64,000 nucleotides of DNA, from positions 54,158,159-54,222,158 of the forward strand of contig OX439004.1 of the NCBI GenBank assembly GCA_949316495.1, written 5' to 3'. The position numbers were made by a program, and so were the translations under genes. Shown piece by piece: positions 44,701 to 55,089 of this stretch. The notes beneath the pieces were generated by a model. The model saw only the letters and a list, made by a program, of their open reading frames with translations. It did not search any database and had not been told where the DNA came from. Every line of letters begins with the position of its first letter. The first letter of the stretch is position 1. This DNA is from Amphiduros pacificus (Eukaryota; Annelida; Polychaeta; Phyllodocida; Hesionidae).

Positions 44701-47700
44701 ATGAGATGCCAGCTATCGAGGTGAAACCCATTAAGAACATAACCTCCAACAGGCAAGTGTACACCAGACAGAACTACAATACCAGCCTCAGCCAAGCCGG
44801 CCCGTATGCCAGCAGGGACATCAGATACAATGCGGTGTGCACATCTTTATTGTTACCTCACAAATTGTATTCAGTATTTTAACATATAAACATTAATTAA
44901 CTCAAGAAAAAAAATTCTTTTAACAACTGCACCTACTTCTGTAAATTGGCGCACTTATTTAACTTGCCAACAAAGTAGAAAATTTAAACCAACTGCAGTG
45001 AATGATAAATTTATAAACCATCTGGTACTCTGCTTTACATACACATATTATGCCACATAAAAGTGATTAAATGATTTGCATAATGATGACTTGCTTTCAC
45101 AGTATGATATAACACTAGAAAGATTATTTAAGAATTATCTTATTAATAATGCACATTTAAGTTGATGATATGATTTAGGTATTGGAAGGTAGTTATTATT
45201 GCCACGAGGTATCTTATTTTATATATGTATTACCCAGGGAGAAGATGATGACGAGGACAATGATGTTCACAGTTTGCATTATATTTGTCACGAGGTATCT
45301 TATTTTATATATGTATTACCCAGGGGGAAGATGATGACGAGGACAATGATGTTCACAGTTTGCAGTATATTTGTCACGAGGTATCTTATTTTATATATGT
45401 ATTACCCAGAGAGAAGATGATGACGAGGACAATGATGTTCACATTTTGCGATATATTTGTCACAAGGTATCTTATTGTATATATGTATTACCCAGGGAGA
45501 AGATGATGACGAGGACAATGATGTTCACAGTTTGCAGTATATTTGTCACGAGGTATCTTATTGTATATATGTATTACCCAGGGAGAAGATGATGACGAGG
45601 ACAATGATGTTCACAGTTTGCAATATATTTGTCACGAGGTATCTTATTGTATATATGTATTACCCAGGGAGAAGATGATGACGAGGACAATGATGTTCAC
45701 AGTTTGCATTATATTTGTCACGAGGTATCTTATTTTATATATGTATTACCCAGGGGGAAGATGATGACGAGGACAATGATGTTCACAGTTTGCAGTATAT
45801 TTGTCACGAGGTATCTTATTGTATATATGTATTACCCAGGGAGAAGATGATGACGAGGACAATGATGTTCACAGTTTGCATTATATTTGTCACGAGGTAT
45901 CTTATTTTATATATGTATTACCCAGGGGGAAGATGATGACGAGGACAATGATGTTCACAGTTTGCAGTATATTTGTCACGAGGTATCTTATTGTATATAT
46001 GTATTACCCAGGGTGAAGATGATGACGAGGACAATGATGTTCACAGTTTGCAATATATTTGTCACGAGGTATCTTATTGTATATATGTATTACCCAGGGA
46101 GAAGATGATGACGAGGACAATGGGCAGTCAAGCCTGCAGAAGATGGAACTCTCCCAGTCTCTGAGGAAGCCTATGACTAGCACAGGTCTGTATCTTTTGG
46201 TACGTTCAAGAAAAAGAAGTTTAGAAAATGCAAAAAGCAGTGCCTATATTTTGCAGGATTTAGCCATAAGGTCAGATGTTAGATCTTATGGATATATATA
46301 TATACTTTTCATGTCTCAAGCCACAGTATACATAATACTTGTATGAAGTATTCTTATTGTTATCATTATAAGGTGCTGCCCCCTGGAAAGACGCTGCAGC
46401 ATTAGCATGCACTGCTCCAGACCTGATTGATGATGGAGATTTCCCCGCGCTCGGAGGAGGCAAGTACCACAACGTCACCATCAAATCTCACAACTCATTC
46501 TCACAATAACCATCAGCATATTTACGCATGTACCAAATTATGTATTGCAATCCTAGGGCACGACATAGGGCAAAACATCTTGAAAAGTAAATTTTCTGTA
46601 AATTTGAACACATTGAGAGATAGCTTTCCAACATAACACATGGCGAAGCATCTTTTTGAAAGTAAGAAATAGTTAACGAGTAAAATTTGAAATTTGGATT
46701 TATTGTGAGTTATTTGATGTTTAGGAGGAGAGAAGAATAAGTTTGCAGGACGTGCTGGGCCGCCACCCGCTGCTTACGCTCCCCAACCTCCATCATCCTG
46801 GTGCAATAGTCACGGTAGGAGGCCAGATCTGTGTACTAAACACAATATTAATGCACCCCACATTTAACACCAACTAAGTAAAATATTGCTTACATTGTGA
46901 GGCGGACAACAATGTCCTCCAAATTGGGAGCATTTCGGGGTTTTTTTAAGATTCATAGAACATTTGCTTCAAAATCTGGAAATATTTAAATGAATCGTAA
47001 TGGAACTGAAGACATCGGTGATGAAAAATTAGCACAAAAAATATATATTGTTTTCGTAAACCACACTTTTTAGCTATGGATAACTTCTGCAGTGATGGGG
47101 AGAATTTTTTTGTCATTCTGTTTGCCAACTTCTACTCTGAAACTACTGGATGGATTGGTCAAAATTGTCACATACTCAAATCTTTATGAAGCAGTTATCT
47201 TTGTGTGGCCTTTGTTTTAGCCATGTATAACACATGTAGCTTAGAACTGCAATGAGGGGAAAACATTTTCTGTTATTCTCACGGTCAAGGAGGCTGGCAC
47301 TCTGAATAACTTGGCAAATATGAGCCAATGAGAATCAAGATAACAAATTCCATACATAATGTGCATTTTGATTGGCCGAAATTATTATTTTCTCAATTCT
47401 TCTCTGAAGGAATTAAATGATCATTTATGAAACAATTTGCTGGCATTTTCAGAAAACGTTTGCATCTATTAAAAAAAACCAAACAGTAAGCAGCATAGCT
47501 CTAAGACCACTGGTCTTTGTTTTATTAACAGCAGAAACAATGGCAGAGAGGGCTGCAAAGTTTGGACCAAAACACACCACGTCAGGTTCTATACAGCCCC
47601 ATGTAGTGCAAAATGTACCAAAACAGGTACCAGTGAAGCCTACATTACAGCAAGCTGTCCTGCAAAAGGAGGTATGTACAAAAATATTGGTTTTTACTGG

Positions 47701-50700
47701 GCTAAACTTGATCACAAAACTTATGAGTAATGTCTCCATAATTGCTGATATTTAACCAACAATGTTTTTTCATGTTCAAATGAATTCTACAGGGTGAGTC
47801 TGGTTTTAGCTGATGTTTCAAGTAAATAGATTAAGGGTAAAAGTAATGTTATGATTTCAAATTGTCACTTTGTAGGAGAAGCTTTCGTTGGGTGAGGCTG
47901 TGCAAAGTCGTAATCAACCACAGACACAGAAACTGTCCTTGGGGCAAGCTGTGCAGCAGAGGCACCAGGAAAGTGAGAAGCCCTCGCTGGGTCAGGCAGT
48001 ACACAGTCAACAGAGAGCACAGGTCAGAGACAGCTTATATACATGCCCTGCATATCAAGATATAATGTTCCTCGTGTACAGAGGCTTTAAACAGTAAACT
48101 TAATGCTGATGGATTACTAACTAAAATAGTCAGAAGAGTCCAGTCTATGATGCTAATATTCTCATCACATTAATAATGTGACTTTTTACCCTCAGCCCCT
48201 GATGTAATCAGGCTGAGGGTATTGCAGTACTCCTGGCGTGGGTATGTATGTATGTATGTATGTCTGTATGTATGTCTGTAGCGAACATCCTTGTCATCGC
48301 GATAACTCAAGAACAAATGATGGCAGCTTCATGAAACTTGACACACATATGCATCTGGTGAAAACCTCGGACGAGTTCGATGAACGGCGACCTTGACCTA
48401 TTTTTCAAGGTCACGGACAATTATGTGAAATCCCAAGAATCACAATAACTCAAGAACGAATGATGGCAGCTTTATGAGATTTGACACACACAAGCATCTG
48501 GTGAAGACCTCAGAATTTTTCCTATAAAACATGACCTTCACCTACTTTTCAAGGTCACAGGGACAATTATGTGAAATCATCTTGTCATCGCGATAACTCG
48601 AGAACAAATGATGGCAGCTTCATGAAACTTGACACACATATGCATCTGGTGAAAACCTCAAACAAGTTCGATGGACGGCGACCTTGACCTATTTTTCAAG
48701 GTCACAGGGACAATTATGTGAAATCCCAAGAATCACAATAACTCAAGAACGAATGATGGCAGCTTTATGAGATTTGACACACATAAGCATCTGGTGAAAA
48801 CCTCAGAATTTGTCCTATGAAACATGACCTTCACCTACTTTTCAAGGTCACAGGGACAATTATGAGAAATCATCTTGTCATCGCGATAACTCGAGAACAA
48901 ATGATGGCAGCTTCATGAAACTTGACACATATAAGCATCTGGTGAAAACCTCGGACGAGTTCGATGGACGGTGACCTTGACCTATTTTTCAAGGTCACAG
49001 GGACAATTATGTGAAATCCCAAGAATCGCATAACTCAAAAACAAATGATGGCAGCTTTATGAGATTTGACACCCATAAGCATCTGGTGTAGACTTCAGAA
49101 TTGATTCTATAAAACATGACCTTCACCTACTTTTCAAGGTCACATGGACAATTATGTGAAATCATCCTTGTCATCGCGATAACACAAGAACAAATGATGG
49201 CAGCTTCATGAAACTTGGCACACAAAAGCATCTGGTGAAAACCTCGGTCGTGTTTGATGGACGGCAACCTTGACCTATTTTTCAAGGTCACGGACAATTA
49301 TGTGAAATCCAAAGAATCGCAATAACTCATGAACGAATGATGGCAGCTTTATGAGATTTGACACACACAAGCATCTGGTGAAGACCTCAGAATTTTTTCT
49401 ATGAAACATGACCTTCACCTACTTTTCAAGGTCACAGGGACAATTATGTGAAATCATCCTTGTCATCGTGATTACTCAAGAACAAATGATGGCAGCTTCA
49501 TGAAACTTGACACGCATAAGCATCTGGTGAAAACCTCAGACTAGTTCGATGGATGGCGACCTTGACCCAATTTTCAAGGTCACAGGGACAGTTATGTGAA
49601 ATCCCAAGAATCACAATAACTCAAGAAGGAATGATGGCAGCTTTATGAGATTTGACACTAACAAGCATCTGGTGAAGACTTCAGACTTCTCTTGATGGAA
49701 CATGACCTTCACCTACTTTTCAAGGTCACAGGGACAATTATGTGAAATCATCCTTGTCATCGTGATAACTCAAGAACAAATGATGGCAGCTTCATGAATC
49801 TTTACACGCATAAGCATCTGTTGAAAACCTCGGACTAGTTCGGTGGACGGCGACCTTGACCTATTTTTCAAGGTCACAGGGACAATTATGTGAAATCCCA
49901 AGAATCGCAAGAAGGAATGATGGCAGCTTTATGAGATTTGACACACACAAGCATCTGGTGAAGACCTCAGACTTCTCATGATGGAACATGACCTTCACCT
50001 ACTTTTCAAGGTCACAGGGACAATTATGTGAAATCATCCTTGTCATCGCGATAACTCGAGAACAAATGATGGGAGCTTCATGAAACTTGACACACATAAG
50101 CATCTGATGAAAACCTCAGACATTTTTGTATGGAACATGACCTTCACCTACTTTTCAAGGTCACAGGTACAATTATGTGAAATCCCTATCATTGCTATAA
50201 CTCGAGAACGAATGATGGCAGCTTTATGAGACTTGACACACATAAGCATCTGGTGAAGACCTCAGACTTCTCTTGATGGAACATGACCTTTACCTACTTT
50301 TCAAGGTCATAGGGACAATCATTTCAAATCCACGTCATTGCAATAACTTAAGAACAAATAATGGCAGCTTCATGAAAATTGACACACATAAGCATCTGGG
50401 AAGACTTCAGATGAGTTTGATGGACGGTGACCTTAACCTGCTTTTCAAGGTCACCGGCCCATCTCAATAATTCTAGAGTAAATGATGACAGTTTCATGAT
50501 ACTTGGCACTCCTAAGCTATCAAAGGAAGTAAATTTTATGTTTTTTTTTTACCCCTGCGTCGATTTGCCTTGGTGCAGTGACGCATTGTTCACAAATATT
50601 GTGTGGAGCGAATGTTGTGCAATGAGTTACCAGGGCTGAGGGTTGATGCATCTCTGATGCCTATGTTTTATTTCGTTACTCAGGGTATTGGCCGAGGCAT

Positions 50701-52763
50701 CTTAGGTGGTCCAAGACAAGTGAATTCAGTTGAGGGAGGCCGTGGAGGAGCTCGTATGAGTGCACCCCGCACTGTGACTGCAGGATGGGCCCCAGGCGGA
50801 CACGGGAACTCTCAGGTACAGCTATATAACACACGCCACAGTCCATGTCAAAGGGATAAACAGAAACTATATCAACCAAAATGATGTAAAATTGCTTCAA
50901 AATGATTATACCCTCCTCCTCCGAGGGAGGGCATATAGTAATCACTCTTCCGTCCATGTGTCCGTGTATCCGTGCGTCCGTCACAATATTTGGAATGGCC
51001 AACACTCGAAAGTGGCTGGACCACAGGGATGATACTACATATACCTACAACAATATAGTCCAAGTAAATATTTTCCATGAAAGTTTGGTGACCTAGGTCA
51101 AAGGTCAAGGTCGCAGTGACCATCGGGTCAACTTTGGCCGTGAGCGCTCTAACTTCTATAAAAATGTTTCAATTTTGACACATTTTTCAAAATGGCCGAC
51201 GTGCCGATTTTGTGAATTCTTTTGAGAATACACTTATATCAAACATTATTACTTATTATCAATTGGTATAAGCTGTAAAAATGTTAATTTATGTAATTGG
51301 GTCAGTGTGACCTACTTTTCAGGTGAAAATCGACATCCCCATTAGTATTTAGAGTGGCCCTCCTTTCAATGCTGCAGGACATTGGGGTTTGATTCTACAT
51401 AATGTTTGTATAACTTAAGACCCCCAAAAAAATTGCATGGAATTTTTCCAACCTAGATCAAAGGTCAATGTCACATTGAAAATTGGGTCAACTTTGGCTG
51501 TGAGCACTCTGAAATCTGTAAACATGTTTCAATTTTGAAACAACTTAGTGTATAGGTGTATATCATGACCGCCTAATTCCTAAGCACACATGCCATTTTA
51601 TCCCTACCAAACTTTGTTTGTGCAGGGAGATTGAAATGGCCAGCACTGTCCATCCGTGTCAGTATTTGGAGTGGCCTCATTTCAATGCTGCAGGACATTG
51701 GGGTTTGATTCTACATAATGGATGCTGATTCTGTGAATTTGAGGTGCGGGGCAAACTGGCCACTAGGCGGCACTGGCCACAGGGGTAAGCAGGAGGAGGG
51801 CATTGTTCATTTTAATTTACTGTCTTGTTTATTATTTATTGAAGGCATCAAGTCCATGGGGATCAACAGCGCCCTCTAGTCAGGTGGGAAGTGGACCCAG
51901 AGCTCGATTAGGAGCTCCCCGCTCTGTCAACTCGTGGGGTTCAGTCACCTCATCTCCTCCCGCCAGCCTCTCTGGGGAGGATATCAGACCAAGGCTTGGG
52001 GCACCCCGCTCTGTCAACTCGTGGGGTTCAGTCACCTCATCTCCTCCCGCCAGCCTCTCCGGAGAGGATATCAGACCAAGGCTTGGGGCACCCCGCTCTG
52101 TTAACTCGTGGGGTTCAGTTCATCCCTCTCCTCCCGCCAGTCAATCCGGAGAGGATACCATGTCAGAGCTTGGAGCACCCCGCTCTCTCAGGTCATGGAG
52201 TTCTGTAAATTCCTCGCCACCAGGCAGCATAGTGGTAGAGGAACATCAGGACAGACTGGGTGTGTCCAGACCAGTCAGATCGTGGGGAGCGTCGGCTCCT
52301 TCCTCTCTCTGCAGCCAGACCAGTGAAGGCTTCAAGCCTGGGACAGTTGAGGTACAGGCTGCTGTAGGCTGGGGACGAGGCAGAGGTATAGCATCACTCC
52401 CACCCAATTCACAACACCCAGCAGAACCAGCAAGAAGTGTTGGCCTCGGACGGGGTGTGTGGAACATGAACGCATCCACCAGCAAAGTGGCTCCACCTCC
52501 AGGCTTTGCAAAACCACCAGGATTCGCAAACGGTAAGTTATAGCTAGCTTCAGTGCTTCTCTGTTAATATTTTATTCTGTATCTCACAGAAGCATTGTGT
52601 AGTGTAAGTATGTGTCCTCTGAAAACTAAAATGATAGACTAAAAGAACATGACATTTGCAGCAAGTTCCCTAACATTAAGCTGAATATATTAATTTTTTA
52701 GGTTTGAGTGGTCAGTTTAGGGACATGGTGATCAATGGTGATGAAGAAGAGGACCTGTCCTGA
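38745..52763 (+). CDS. MAEL: Maelstrom (MAEL), 17 coding exons, 866 aa
   Basis: MAEL acts in germline piRNA silencing of transposons. Exons: 38745-38885, 40683-40799, 41548-41632, 42028-42174, 42288-42329, 43088-43221, 43480-43682, 44118-44180, 44600-44834, 46098-46185, 46373-46459, 46725-46814, 47532-47671, 47876-48022, 50684-50815, 51845-52532, 52702-52763. Phases agree throughout and total 2,601 nt. Residues about 4-75 are the HMG box (start MPKKKNKQQKNAFYFYMMD). Residues about 115-340 are the Maelstrom domain with all six EHHCHC residues: Glu141 (PCEIG), His158 (TYHKF), His182 (DTHQIP), Cys291, His294 and Cys302. About 500 further residues form a long disordered tail with RG motifs and repeats, making it about twice the 434-aa human protein. 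Intron 11 has a GC donor (GGAG/gcaagt). The exon 9 donor (GCG/gtgtgc) is weak. It lies directly after LINE-B and 2.3 kb before HENMT1. Confidence 0.96.
39086..39215. repeat. Diverged relative of the AGGCCGATTG MITE, MAEL intron 1
   Basis: ATAGGCCGATTGCCGATCTC followed by CCCCATTGAAAAGTACACAC and CCGGAACTGTACAA resembles the element nested at 55,553-55,687 (AGGCCGATTGCGGGT, CCCCATTGAAAACAACACGC, CCGGAACTGCACAA). The right end is not clear, so this is a partial or decayed copy. Confidence 0.55.
39746..39865. mobile_element. piggyBac-like MITE end, inverted copy, MAEL intron 1
   Basis: TTAA followed by CCCCTAACGGACGGGAAGGA. The sequence matches the reverse complement of the right half of the element at 55,732-56,040, through the CRE-like TGACGTCA block. 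Similarity fades after about 39,865 and the opposite end was not found, so it is a fragment. Confidence 0.7.
41090..41375. repeat. Dispersed repeat, MAEL intron 2 copy
   Basis: Landmarks AATCAAGATAACAAATT, GCATTTTGATTGG and CATTTATGAA recur in the same order at about 47,230-47,520 in intron 12. A separate 37-bp repeat (TTGTTTGTTACCAAGTTTGA) occurs at about 40,230 and 40,995. Confidence 0.65.
45202..46097 (+). repeat. 86-bp minisatellite duplicating the MAEL exon 10 acceptor
   Basis: Ten 86-bp units end exactly at the exon 10 splice acceptor, and the real exon 10 (46,098) is the eleventh start. Acceptor copies (TATTACCCAG) precede 45,238, 45,324, 45,410, 45,496, 45,582, 45,668, 45,754, 45,840, 45,926, 46,012 and 46,098. 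Each unit carries the first 25 nt of exon 10 (GEDDDEDN-coding), then a 57-nt stop-free segment ending CACGAG just before a donor-like GTATCT. A 29-nt spacer follows. Variant bases alternate between units (for example 45,668 with 45,840), so pairs were copied together. Confidence 0.93.
47230..47525. repeat. Dispersed repeat, MAEL intron 12 copy
   Basis: Second copy of the repeat at 41,090-41,375, same orientation, clearly diverged. It ends very close to the exon 13 acceptor and may supply part of its polypyrimidine region. Confidence 0.65.
48188..50643. mobile_element. 2.46-kb element with 11-bp inverted ends and an internal ~146-bp tandem array, MAEL intron 14
   Basis: ACCCTCAGCCC (48,188) and GGGCTGAGGGT (50,633-50,643) form inverted ends. 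The left end is also a local palindrome around CTGATGTAATCAG. After a GTATGTAT run, the interior is fifteen copies of a ~146-bp unit, in two alternating versions. One contains GGCGACCTTGACC and the other CATGACCTTCACC, and both end in TTTTCAAGGTCAC. No protein is encoded. Non-autonomous elements with central tandem repeats are common in molluscs; the family is not assigned. No target duplication is seen. Confidence 0.75.
50908..51803. mobile_element. About 0.9-kb non-autonomous element, MAEL intron 15
   Basis: Near-matching inverted ends ATACCCTCCTCCT (50,908) and AGGAGGAGGGCAT (51,791-51,803). The left end folds on itself through CCGAGGGAGGG. The interior includes a CCGTCC/GTCCGTG-rich stretch and a perfect DR1 nuclear-receptor-type site AGGTCAAAGGTCA at 51,095-51,107. 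CAGGACATTGGGGTTTGATT occurs twice (about 51,376 and 51,690). The element ends only 41 bp before exon 16. Confidence 0.6.
51904..52340 (+). repeat. 87-bp coding repeats in MAEL exon 16
   Basis: Five in-frame copies of a 29-residue unit with core LGAPRSVNSWGSV and SPPASLSGED. The first two are nearly identical in DNA, and the last two have diverged in protein. The repeat keeps frame, as expected of a tolerated expansion in a disordered region. Confidence 0.88.
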
Positions 52764-53363
52764 GCATGAACTCATCTCACCCTGGTCCACCCTCATATAT
52801 AACCCAGCATATAGTGAGGGTGGGAAACTTCCAAATAACGCAATCTTAGTACGAGCCAAAAACACTGAACTATATCAGAAGCCAAGCATAAAGTGACTTC
52901 CATTTTGGCAAGTTCCAGGTGGGAAGAGGAAAGTTATATTTGTGATCTTGCTTCAGCTTTGAAGAATAATGATTGCATTCTCCAAGCTGCTATTATGGTG
53001 TTTACAGGTTTGCTTTTGATAAAGGATGGCTAGAACAAATACATGTGTAAATATCAATGTATTAAAACATTTGAATATAAAAGCCTATGTCAAAGAACTG
53101 TAAAGCCCATAAAAGCACAAACACCTGATGCGTCCATATTATTTACTATTCTGTTACTTGTTTTCAAGGTAGATATCAGTTATTACTTGAGGCTTGTAAT
53201 ATTTGCCATGGTTACTAGAATGTGATGTTTAGTAATAGATAATTTGCGTATGATTAACAGGGTGCTAATTCTTTTTGTTCCTCAGAAGTGTGTAATTTTT
53301 TTAATTAATCTTATACTGAATATATACATGTACAATTAATAGGTTCAGTTATTCCAGAGGTCA

Positions 53364-53369
53364 AATAAA
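53364..53369 (+). terminator. Possible proximal MAEL poly(A) signal
   Basis: AATAAA about 600 bp after the MAEL stop codon. It is the first canonical hexamer seen there, but unsupported by any other evidence. Confidence 0.35.
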
Positions 53370-54471
53370 TATGTGTGAATATTGTGAGAAATAAGGGAGT
53401 TCAGGTCGCCACCCACACTGTCCACTAGGTGATAGGTTCACCATGTCGCCCTCTGGTGGAGTTTGGTCGCCACCACACAAGAGTAGGACATATGTTTTGT
53501 GTATATTGATTTGAAATCCTTTGAATAAGCAGGATACATGTGAAACTATTGACATATTAATTCAACCATTTATATAGTGATGTTTTGCACTAAGGAATGG
53601 GGCTATCAATATGATCTCCAAGCCAATGTTGACCTGATTATGTTGACTGTTATAATCCCTGATGAACCTTCTTATTGACCTAAGGATTCTTTCAGTCGGA
53701 GGTGAAGCTCAGTGAAATCAAGCGGTTCGGTATTTGTGTGTGTTAGTAACAAAAGGTGCTGATAAAGTGTGGTCTTATCAAAGAGATGTATTGTTTATGT
53801 TTTGTGTCCACAGTGTTTGTTTAAAGTTGTAGAGACATTCCAAATAATCAGTTGTCACTCTAATTACAATCATATTTACACATTTATCCAGGGATAAATT
53901 ATATTTAAGTTTTGTTTTAATTGAGGTGTTGGAAGGTAAAATTTGACAATATCTTCAGAAACAGTTTAAATCCAGCATTTAAATGTACATTTGTCAGTTG
54001 AAGTGAAGTGGATCTTTTTCTTAAAGTAGATCAATGTTTAACATCAATGTTTAAGGGTGCCAGAAATCTTATTTGGTTTTTTCGCTGGTTCATAGATTAT
54101 TTCTAGATTTATAACATTGCTTTGATGAAAAAAGCAGTTTTCTAAAGTATTGCCTATTGTTATTCAAGTCAATTTATTGACAGTAATTATGTCATTACAA
54201 ATTTAATTGTCATAACTAAATATAAATGCAGAGATATGTTATAAACCTTGTATGCAGGAGTCAGAATACATCTTTTTGCACTGGAGCTCTGATGTAGAGG
54301 AATGTTGCTCTCATATGATGTCTTGAATAAGATTTATTTTAATATATTAGGCTGTGTTGTACTTTCCAATGAGATACGTTTAAGTAAGGCAATTCGATAC
54401 ATTGTATACTGTGCTTTAATTCAAGTATAATCCATTGGAAAGGTTTGATACCAAATATTTTGTATTAAAAA

Positions 54472-54495
54472 AATAAAAGATTGCTTTTAAATAAA
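54472..54495 (+). terminator. Possible distal MAEL poly(A) signals
   Basis: Two AATAAA hexamers (54,472 and 54,490) lie in an AT-rich region 1.7 kb after the MAEL stop and about 600 bp before the HENMT1 ATG. Confidence 0.35.
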
Positions 54496-55089
54496 TCAAC
54501 AATCCTTTTTGTTTATGTTTTTGTATATTTAATTTACAATATTAAACTCCATAAAAGAATAAATTATCTTGGTTAAGATAGAATCCTATGATAATCTATT
54601 TGATCACATTCTGAAAATCCATGTCTTATTTGGAAAGTGTTTCTTAAACTCCACTATAGTTTCATAGAAATAAGCAGAAATTAAAGGTAACTTTTTTAAT
54701 CTTATTGAAGTGATTGAATTCCTGCCTTGCTTCCGGATGTTCATCATAGCATCCTCCATAGCATATAACAAGAAACCTTAGTGAGATCATCATAGTTTCT
54801 ATATTTTTTTTTATCCAATGGGATGACTATGTTTGGTTTCCTTTGCCCAGAGGGCGCTGACAATAAATCATTACTAGGGGGCACTGCTGCGGAAAAGTTA
54901 GGGCTGTGAAACTTCTTTGTGGGACAGGACAACAAGAACATGTGAACTATTTTGCTGTTGCTGGCAATTTAAATACTACTTTAAGTACGGAAATACTCAA
55001 TGTATTTCAACACTCTTTATATCAACTGAACATTATTGATGCGAATATTCGCCCAAGGTTAGACTGAAGGGGTCATCGAGGCAGGCGGA

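Larger units (their letters stand above)
52764..55089. other. MAEL 3' UTR and MAEL-HENMT1 intergenic region
   Basis: No additional gene is recognised. The stretch presumably holds the MAEL 3' UTR and the HENMT1 promoter. No TATA box or other promoter element could be assigned with confidence. Confidence 0.5.

Noticed and set aside
45199-46164. Eleven overlapping 73-codon proteins
   Set aside because: They are the same 86-bp repeat read in rotating frames; the only supported coding use is as parts of MAEL exon 10.
48220-50520. CRISPR-like array of regularly spaced repeats
   Set aside because: The whole unit is repeated with no unique spacers, and the context is a spliced eukaryotic intron.
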